A program made the position numbers and the translations under genes. 6,106 nucleotides of DNA, taken from assembly GCA_902767285.1 (NCBI GenBank), contig CACXHC010000150.1:1-6106 (forward strand), written 5' to 3'. This document shows positions 1 to 4,191 of the stretch, in pieces. The first letter of the stretch is position 1. The number at the start of each line of letters is the position of its first letter. Below the pieces are notes generated by a model that was not told where the DNA came from, made no database searches, and was given only the letters and a program-made list of their open reading frames with translations. The DNA comes from an uncultured Ruminococcus sp. GTDB taxonomy: Bacteria > Bacillota > Clostridia > Oscillospirales > Acutalibacteraceae.

Positions 1-26
1 AACGAATATTTATATAAATATTCGTT
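1..26. repeat. Perfect 26-bp palindrome inside the solute-binding protein gene
   Basis: The half-site AACGAATATTTAT (1-13) is followed directly by its exact reverse complement (14-26), with no spacer. On the coding strand it encodes residues 271-278, NEYLYKYS. It begins exactly at the first base of the window, so a longer inverted repeat could extend outside. Confidence 0.85.
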
Positions 27-836
27 CCAGCTGTAATAGTAAAGCCTGCGTGAAGTGTAGTCCAAAATAACCGCTTGGCGGTAGGTATCATTCATATCGG
101 CTATTCCGCTGTTAAGCTGATTGATTATCGCACGGTTTTCGGGATTATCGACAGCACCTGCACGGAAGTCCACCGTAAACACCGCCGATGTATGTACAAT
201 AAGGTCATTGTATGACGGCTTTTGCAGAAAATAACTCCATACATACGAATTACTCAAAAGTGCCTCGACCTTGCCTGCTCGAAGTGCTTTTACGGCTTCG
301 TCTATATCATCATAAAAAGTTAACTCCATTCCGGGGTACGTTTGTTTTACTGTTTCCGAAACGCCTTTGAACGATTTTAACATTCCCACATGAAGATCAT
401 TAATATTTAAATTGCTGTCCGATGAAATCAGCTTGGGGGCTGTTACAAGCGTAAACGGCATTTGAAATAAGCTTTCTGAAGCAACCGTGGGTTTGCCTTG
501 TGTACTGAAAATCGCACCGGCAACCGGTAAAATTATATCGTAGTTCTCGTTGTCGATGGCATCTTTCAGGGATTCTTCTTCTATTTGCTGAAAAGTGACA
601 GTAAATCCTGCTTTTTCAGCCGAAAAACGAAAAAGATCGACACCTATTCCGACTATCTCGTGAGATTTTGGATCTTTATAAAAAACCGGACATCTATCGG
701 TAGCTACTCCGACTATCAAATTTTTATTTGTGATTTGCGTATTGTCGTCCGGCTCGGCAAACGCATATATTCCGCAAGACAAAACTGTCGCAATAGCTGC
801 AAAAACAGTAATGACTCGTTTATAAAATGCCTTCAT
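1..836 (-). CDS. Solute-binding (SBP_bac_3-type) sensor protein, partial; probably the N-terminal part of a membrane diguanylate cyclase
   Basis: The reading frame starts at ATG 834-836 and stays open for 278 codons to the window edge, so the C-terminus is missing. A good ribosome site (GAGGTGG, 844-850) lies 7 bases upstream of this ATG. Residues 1-27 look like a signal peptide or N-terminal anchor: Lys/Arg at 2-7, a hydrophobic stretch at 8-26, and a possible signal peptidase I site after AFA (25-27). Cys21 has only a poor lipobox. From about residue 40 (LIVGVATDRCPVFY) through GIGVDLF (63-69) to about 255 the pattern matches periplasmic amino-acid-binding-type domains. The last visible residues (LYYYSWNEYLYKYS) resemble the segment that, in clostridial proteins of this type, leads into a transmembrane helix followed by a GGDEF domain. 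That output domain is inferred and not visible here. A plain ABC-transporter binding protein is less likely because no transporter genes are visible and the tail does not look like a domain end. Binding-domain call firm; diguanylate cyclase fusion moderate. Confidence 0.8.
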   Translation of the reverse strand, partial: MKAFYKRVITVFAAIATVLSCGIYAFAEPDDNTQITNKNLIVGVATDRCPVFYKDPKSHEIVGIGVDLFRFSAEKAGFTVTFQQIEEESLKDAIDNENYDIILPVAGAIFSTQGKPTVASESLFQMPFTLVTAPKLISSDSNLNINDLHVGMLKSFKGVSETVKQTYPGMELTFYDDIDEAVKALRAGKVEALLSNSYVWSYFLQKPSYNDLIVHTSAVFTVDFRAGAVDNPENRAIINQLNSGIADMNDTYRQAVILDYTSRRLYYYSWNEYLYKYS

Positions 837-843
837 ATTAATA

Positions 844-850
844 CCACCTC
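844..850 (-). promoter_or_regulatory. Ribosome binding site of the solute-binding protein gene
   Basis: On the minus strand the site reads GAGGTGG, 7 bases before the ATG at 836. It fixes the start codon of the partial gene at the left edge. Confidence 0.75.
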
Positions 851-920
851 TTTTTGGCGAGACGATTTGAAAAAATCCACTGCAAAATGTATATTTTCAA
901 AATTATAAAATTTCTACTCT

Positions 921-949
921 ATTATATCATCTTAAATCTAAAATCTAAA
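921..949 (-). promoter_or_regulatory. Probable promoter of the solute-binding protein gene
   Basis: A perfect -10 hexamer TATAAT (minus strand, 921-926) is preceded by TGA. A weak -35, TTTAGA (944-949), lies 17 bases upstream and matches TTGACA at four of six positions. The transcript would begin near 914 and have an 80-base leader. The region is very AT-rich, so chance matches are easy. A second TATAAT at 902-907 has no recognisable -35. Confidence 0.4.
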
Positions 950-951
950 AT
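934..951. repeat. Short tandem direct repeat (AAATCTA, about 2.6 copies)
   Basis: Two exact heptamers AAATCTA (934-940 and 941-947) are followed by a partial third copy (AAAT). The repeat covers the presumed -35 region of the solute-binding protein promoter, so it could be a regulator site or just low-complexity AT sequence. Confidence 0.4.
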
Positions 952-1093
952 AGCAATAAAAAAACATTTTCAAAATTATTTTTTTTAATTAAAAATTTAT
1001 AAATTATAATGATGTAAAATGCACAATCGTTAAAAATTTGATAATTTAAATTGGCTTTTTTGTGGAGTTGTTTTATTTTTAACTTAATTTTGA

Positions 1094-2377
1094 TTAATAA
1101 TCGCCGTTGGTTTTTGGCAGTTCTTCAAAATCAACACCAAATTCGAAAGAATCGCCTTGCTGTACAGCAAATACATCGGGATTATGAATATTTTGATAAA
1201 CATGATCATACTGTGTTGAAACCTCGGCAACTCCTCCGGTGTTTGTGTAATAAGTATTAACGCCTCGTATCATTTCGGATTGAAGATTGGCAACTCTGTT
1301 GTGAGAAGCCGCATTATCAGCAATCATTTGGTGCTGTATGTTTGAGGTATAAGCATTTGTTTCGGCTATTATACGGGAACTTCTATCCATTGAAGCTGTC
1401 TCGTTTTGAGCGATTCCGGCAATTGCGTTCTGTGCCATAGCGATTGCCTCCGCCATAGTTTGCTCCATTCCCGGCAGAAAATCTAAAGAAACATTTATTT
1501 TGTTAAATTCTTCAATAGCATTTTTGTATACAGATTCCAAACATAAAAGCGTGAGTTCATACTGAGTAACCCAAAAATACTCCTCAATTTGCTGTTGAAC
1601 CATTCCGGGAACCATACGCATTCCGAACATTCCGAAAGAAGGTGTCATTTGAAGATTGGAAACAGCCTTTGTTTTTGACATTGATATAACACGGGTTTCG
1701 GCGGTGACAACAAGATTTTGTCCTATTCCGTCAACTCCGCTGTAAGTTCGGCTTATCCATTCGGGCGAAACATTGTAAAATCCGTTTGATGCGAATTTTG
1801 CGACTATTTGTTTTTGTCTTGCGAGTTCAGCATTATCAGATGTTTTTTCGCTTTTAACAGAAAGATTATTTGCTCCGGTGCTTTTAGCAAGAAAATCACA
1901 GTAAACTCTCGCCGGCATATATGACCTCAATCTCAAAAAAGACGGATTAGAGCGGTTGACCCTGTAATCTTCCACAACACCTTCTAAATAAGAATTTTGC
2001 GGAGTCGATTCAATATGCTTGTAGAAACACTGTCCGGCATAAAATATTTTTGCGGAATTATCGGGCGAAGTGTACACTATGGCAGGAACAAGCGGATTGC
2101 TTACCATATCGGTTCGTTCGTAAAGAAAATTACATTCGGCTTTCCAATTTTTGGGAATATAACTTTTTATAAGCGGTCTGTTTTTGGTGATTCTGTCGGT
2201 TGTTACTGTCAGATAATCTACTTGACCTCTGCCGACAGGTGGCATTAGTACAGGTGACATTCTGCTTTTAGGGTGCATTTTATATTTTGTACCGCACATT
2301 GTGCATTGTGTTACGGAATCTTGTTCATTCCATATCATCACCGCACTGCATTTTGGACACACGATTCTTTTTGACAT
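1094..2377 (-). CDS. Zinc-ribbon protein of unknown function (427 aa)
   Basis: The protein begins with a four-cysteine zinc ribbon: C7-P-K-C10 and C25-T-M-C28, followed by basic residues. I predict one structural zinc ion. After a Met/Pro-rich connector (39-50), residues 55-300 form a mixed alpha/beta region with aromatic and Pro motifs (for example SYIPKNWKAEC at 72-82 and AIVYTSPDNSAKIFYAGQCF at 99-118) that I cannot assign to a family with confidence. Residues 245-260 are rich in Met and Gly. Residues 303-372 are Ala/Gln/Asn-rich and probably helical, perhaps a coiled coil. The C-terminus (380-427) is Tyr/Asp/Glu-rich and acidic. No signal peptide or membrane helix is visible, so it is probably cytoplasmic. 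The start at 2377 is supported by an AGGGGG-type ribosome site 7 bases upstream and by the zinc ribbon beginning at once. It is divergent from the DUF4342-like pair. Function unknown: the ribbon alone could serve nucleic-acid or protein binding. Confidence 0.85.
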   Translation of the reverse strand: MSKRIVCPKCSAVMIWNEQDSVTQCTMCGTKYKMHPKSRMSPVLMPPVGRGQVDYLTVTTDRITKNRPLIKSYIPKNWKAECNFLYERTDMVSNPLVPAIVYTSPDNSAKIFYAGQCFYKHIESTPQNSYLEGVVEDYRVNRSNPSFLRLRSYMPARVYCDFLAKSTGANNLSVKSEKTSDNAELARQKQIVAKFASNGFYNVSPEWISRTYSGVDGIGQNLVVTAETRVISMSKTKAVSNLQMTPSFGMFGMRMVPGMVQQQIEEYFWVTQYELTLLCLESVYKNAIEEFNKINVSLDFLPGMEQTMAEAIAMAQNAIAGIAQNETASMDRSSRIIAETNAYTSNIQHQMIADNAASHNRVANLQSEMIRGVNTYYTNTGGVAEVSTQYDHVYQNIHNPDVFAVQQGDSFEFGVDFEELPKTNGDY

Positions 2378-2383
2378 ACCAAA

Positions 2384-2390
2384 TCCCCCT
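2384..2390 (-). promoter_or_regulatory. Ribosome binding site of the zinc-ribbon gene
   Basis: The minus strand reads AGGGGGA, a one-base variant of AGGAGG, 6 bases before the ATG at 2377. It supports the annotated start. Confidence 0.65.
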
Positions 2391-2399
2391 TACACGCAC

Positions 2400-2428
2400 A
2401 TTATACAACATTGTGGAGAAAAATGCAA
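2400..2428 (-). promoter_or_regulatory. Probable promoter of the zinc-ribbon gene
   Basis: A perfect TATAAT (minus strand, 2400-2405) follows a partial -35, TTGCAT (2423-2428), with a 17-base spacer. The predicted transcript starts around 2393, giving a very short leader of about 16 bases that still includes the ribosome site. The neighbouring AT stretch at 2430-2450 holds further TATAAT-like words, which lowers certainty. Confidence 0.5.
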
Positions 2429-2550
2429 TATTATATATTATATTATATAGTAATTTTTGTGCAATTTTCGAAATATCCCTTTTGTTATTTTAGATACTTA
2501 TCGATTACAAAAATTATTTTTTTAATGTTATTTTAATCTTTAATAAATTT

Positions 2551-2580
2551 TTATTTAATTTAGATGGTGTATCATATAAT
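2551..2580 (+). promoter_or_regulatory. Probable promoter of the DUF4342-like gene pair
   Basis: A perfect TATAAT at 2575-2580 marks the -10 element. The -35 region (about 2551-2557, TTATTTA) is poor, but it is preceded by A/T tracts that could contribute an UP element. Transcription would start near 2587 and give a leader of about 96 bases containing the stem-loop. Confidence 0.45.
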
Positions 2581-2594
2581 CACAGTGATGAGAG

Positions 2595-2625
2595 ATGTCG
2601 TGAGTTGAATATCAGCTCGGGACAT
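2595..2625 (+). promoter_or_regulatory. Leader stem-loop upstream of the first DUF4342-like gene
   Basis: ATGTC (2595-2599) pairs with GACAT (2621-2625). Inside it, GAGTTGA (2602-2608) pairs with TCAGCTC (2612-2618), with one G-U pair and a three-base ATA loop. A GT/GG internal mismatch joins the two stems. No T run follows, so it is not an intrinsic terminator. It would lie about 8 bases from the predicted 5' end of the mRNA, as expected for a 5' stabilising hairpin or a protein-binding leader. It is not a riboswitch class that I recognise. Confidence 0.5.
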
Positions 2626-2670
2626 ACTGTTAGGATAAATTTTGGAAGGTATTAAAAATCAAAAAATCAA

Positions 2671-2676
2671 GGAGGT
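2671..2676 (+). promoter_or_regulatory. Ribosome binding site of the first DUF4342-like gene
   Basis: GGAGGT lies 6 bases before the ATG at 2683 and is a near-consensus Shine-Dalgarno, predicting strong translation. A second SD-like stretch, GGAAGGT (2644-2650), has no start codon at the right distance. Confidence 0.8.
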
Positions 2677-2682
2677 ATTTTT

Positions 2683-3591
2683 ATGAAAAGCTATGAAATG
2701 GTTGAAACGCTCAGCTCAAAAGCAAATGTATCGCTTGAACAAGCTAAAATTGCTCTTGAAAATTCTAATTGGGATATTTTGGACGCTGCTATATATCTTG
2801 AAAGACATCGCAGTGAAATGCCCGGCTCCGGCCCTGCTTGCTATATGAGCAATGCTCCGGCTCCGAAACCAAACCCGAAACCGCAATTTTCGAATAATCC
2901 CGGCAAACCTTACGGAGGATTTATTCCGCCTGCACCGCCGCCCCCGTACTCGGGTTTTCAGGGAGAACATCATGTTCCACCGTACAAAAATTTCCCGAAT
3001 CCCGGTGCGAATGTTCCCCCTCCTCCTCCCCCGCCGCCGTTCAAACAGGCTCCGAACTATGGTACGCAGTATCCCAACCCAAATTATCAGGAGTCTTTGA
3101 AATCACTCGAACACTCGGTTAACGGTTTTGTGGACAAGCTGGCACGAGCTATTGAAAAAATCGTAAACGCAATCTTCGGAACAAAATTCATTGTTATCAG
3201 AAACGGAAACGTTATTTTCAATATGCCCTTTATGATTTATTTAATAGCGATGTTCGCTTTTTGGCTGGTAATAATTCCTATAATGGTTTTGGGACTCGCT
3301 TTTGACTGCAAATATTCCGTAGGCAATCTTCCCGAAACTCCGTTCAAACAGCCGAATTACCCTGTTCCGCCCGCACCGCCGGCTCCCCCTGTTCCTCCCG
3401 TTCCGCCGATAAACAATTATCAAAGACCGAACGAACCCGCAATTCCGGTTGATTTGAAAAAATGTCCTTCGGTTAATCTCAATAAATCCGTAGGTACAGA
3501 AGAAAACGAAAAAAACGAAAAGACGGCTGAAAATCAAACTGACGAAAAAAAAGCCGAATCTTCGGACAACAACGAAGATAAACCCGAATAA
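2683..3591 (+). CDS. Proline-rich UBA/TS-N-like and DUF4342-like membrane protein (302 aa)
   Basis: Residues 1-42 form a UBA-like three-helix domain like the TS-N domain of elongation factor Ts. The pattern is VETLSSKANVSLEQAKIALE, then a short turn (NSNW) and DILDAAIYLER. Residues 47-134 are a Pro-rich, probably disordered linker with eight prolines in a row (112-119). An amphipathic helix (about 137-163) leads into a DUF4342-like segment (162-213): FGTKFIVIRNGNVIFNMP, then a hydrophobic stretch at 183-207. A second Pro-rich part (224-255) contains PPAPPAPPVPPVPP (229-242), and the tail from 271 is Glu/Lys/Asn-rich. There is no signal peptide, so the UBA-like domain should be cytoplasmic. 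With one membrane pass the Pro-rich tail would be outside; with a helical hairpin it would be inside. It is the first gene of a two-gene operon with its paralogue, 31 bases away, and ends in two consecutive TAA codons. DUF4342 has no established function that I know of. Confidence 0.85.
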   Translation: MKSYEMVETLSSKANVSLEQAKIALENSNWDILDAAIYLERHRSEMPGSGPACYMSNAPAPKPNPKPQFSNNPGKPYGGFIPPAPPPPYSGFQGEHHVPPYKNFPNPGANVPPPPPPPPFKQAPNYGTQYPNPNYQESLKSLEHSVNGFVDKLARAIEKIVNAIFGTKFIVIRNGNVIFNMPFMIYLIAMFAFWLVIIPIMVLGLAFDCKYSVGNLPETPFKQPNYPVPPAPPAPPVPPVPPINNYQRPNEPAIPVDLKKCPSVNLNKSVGTEENEKNEKTAENQTDEKKAESSDNNEDKPE

Positions 3592-3599
3592 TAATCGGG
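3583..3599 (+). repeat. Small inverted repeat over the tandem stop codons
   Basis: CCCGA (3583-3587) and TCGGG (3595-3599) can form a five-pair stem with a seven-base loop containing the two TAA stops of the first paralogue. No T tract follows, so it is not a terminator. At most it might tune mRNA processing between the two genes. Confidence 0.3.
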
Positions 3600-3608
3600 A
3601 GAAAGTTT

Positions 3609-3614
3609 GGAAGG
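3609..3614 (+). promoter_or_regulatory. Ribosome binding site that sets the start of the second DUF4342-like gene
   Basis: GGAAGG lies 8 bases before ATG 3623. A GTG in the same frame at 3614 overlaps this site and has no ribosome site of its own, so 3623 is the better start. The ten bases TTTGGAAGGT (3606-3615) also occur at 2641-2650 upstream of the first paralogue. Confidence 0.65.
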
Positions 3615-3622
3615 TGAATATT

Positions 3623-4132
3623 ATGATCAATACTTCAAAAGGTAATGAGGATTTTCTCCTCAAAGTTATGGAAAAAACAGGCGTTACAAGAGAACAGGCT
3701 CAAGATGCTTACGAGAAAAGCGGCGGCGATCTTTTAGATGCTATGATTTATGCGGAGCGTACATACGGCTCCACTGCTCAGAGAAACGCTAATGCTTATA
3801 ATGCTCAACAGAATGCTTATTATAACCCCAACGCAAATCCCAATAATAATTCGTTCGATGTAAACGGTACTGCGAAGAAAATAAGTGATGTTATTTTCAA
3901 AACTTCACTTGAAATCGTTCACAATGGAAATCGTGTTGGCAGTATTCCGATTGTAGTTTTTATACTTGCTCTTGTTTGCAGTTTCAGTTCAGTTTTGTTT
4001 GTTGCTCTTGTTGCGATGTTCTTCAACGTTAATTACAGAATTTCGGGCAACTCCTCCGCCGGCTTGGTTGTAACAAAATTGTTCGATACGGTTTATTCCG
4101 TAGTTCAGGCAATTAAATCTTCATTCAATTAA
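3623..4132 (+). CDS. UBA/TS-N-like and DUF4342-like membrane protein, short paralogue (169 aa)
   Basis: The layout matches the preceding gene. A UBA/TS-N-like domain spans about residues 10-46 (FLLKVMEKTGVTREQAQDAY, then GGDLLDAMIYAER). A low-complexity linker (50-78) is rich in Asn, Ala, Tyr and Gln instead of proline. A DUF4342-like segment (about 81-140) contains VIFKTSLEIVHNGNRVGSIP and a hydrophobic stretch (109-134). The C-terminus (146-168) could be an amphipathic helix, whereas the longer paralogue has such a helix before the membrane segment. No signal peptide is visible, so the UBA-like domain is expected in the cytoplasm. I chose ATG 3623 for its ribosome site; using GTG 3614 would add three residues. 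The gene is probably co-transcribed with the upstream paralogue and ends at the terminator 4145-4190. The shared architecture indicates an old tandem duplication. Molecular role unknown; EF-Ts-like domains elsewhere bind proteins, so a protein-docking role is an inference. Confidence 0.85.
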   Translation: MINTSKGNEDFLLKVMEKTGVTREQAQDAYEKSGGDLLDAMIYAERTYGSTAQRNANAYNAQQNAYYNPNANPNNNSFDVNGTAKKISDVIFKTSLEIVHNGNRVGSIPIVVFILALVCSFSSVLFVALVAMFFNVNYRISGNSSAGLVVTKLFDTVYSVVQAIKSSFN

Positions 4133-4144
4133 AAAATCCAATAG

Positions 4145-4190
4145 AAAGGCACATAACCTAAAACGAAGATTCGTGGTCATGTGCCTTTTT
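4145..4190 (+). terminator. Intrinsic terminator of the DUF4342-like operon, between convergent genes
   Basis: AAAGGCACAT (4145-4154) pairs perfectly with ATGTGCCTTT (4179-4188). The stem continues inward past a two-base mismatch with CC/GG (4157-4158 with 4175-4176), and an inner ACGA/TCGT helix is also possible. The T run 4186-4190 follows directly on the plus strand, 12 bases after the stop of the second paralogue. The histidine kinase gene, coming the other way, stops at 4192, so it can use the same hairpin. Its T-rich tail on that strand (TTTCTATTGGATTTTTT) is less ideal, which suggests a bidirectional terminator that favours the plus strand. Confidence 0.85.
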
Positions 4191-4191
4191 G

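Larger units (their letters stand above)
837..1093. other. AT-rich intergenic spacer between two minus-strand genes
   Basis: This 257-base gap separates the zinc-ribbon gene (ending at 1094) from the solute-binding protein gene. It contains the promoter and ribosome site of the latter. The part from 955 to 1093 is largely A/T runs. I see no GC-rich hairpin followed by a T tract on the minus strand, so the zinc-ribbon gene has no obvious intrinsic terminator and may read through into the next gene. No coding sequence is credible here. Confidence 0.6.
2378..2682. other. Divergent intergenic region between the zinc-ribbon gene and the DUF4342-like pair
   Basis: This 305-base region serves genes in both directions. 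It holds a minus-strand promoter near 2400-2428, a very AT-rich core (2429-2560) with repeated T tracts, a plus-strand -10 element at 2575-2580, a leader stem-loop at 2595-2625 and a ribosome site at 2671-2676. The T tracts just upstream of the plus promoter may act as an UP element or bend the DNA. No tRNA or credible small coding sequence is visible, and I recognise no known riboswitch class. Confidence 0.6.

Noticed and set aside
585..908. Plus-strand open frame of 107 codons
   Set aside because: It lies opposite the solute-binding protein gene, which has a clear domain, signal peptide and ribosome site. The opposite frame is Ser/Lys/Cys-rich with no recognisable pattern.
1005..1010. Plus-strand TATAAT in the spacer before the zinc-ribbon gene's 3' end
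   Set aside because: There is no -35 at the right distance and no plus-strand gene downstream. The surrounding DNA is nearly all A and T, so a chance match is expected.
2430..2452. Runs of TATA-like words resembling stacked promoters or a repeat element
   Set aside because: This is low-complexity AT sequence with no regular unit. One better-placed -10 element at 2400-2405 explains the minus-strand promoter.
2587..2682. Leader considered as a known riboswitch (c-di-GMP, preQ1 or similar)
   Set aside because: None of the conserved core motifs of the classes I can recall are present; only a simple stem-loop can be supported.
3614..3616. GTG as the start of the short paralogue
   Set aside because: It overlaps the only ribosome site, GGAAGG (3609-3614), whereas ATG 3623 stands at a normal 8-base spacing from it.
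3241..3663. Minus-strand open frame of 140 codons opposite the first DUF4342-like gene
   Set aside because: Its translation is unusually rich in Arg, Phe and Ile, has no domain pattern and no convincing ribosome site, and mirrors the codon bias of the real gene on the other strand.
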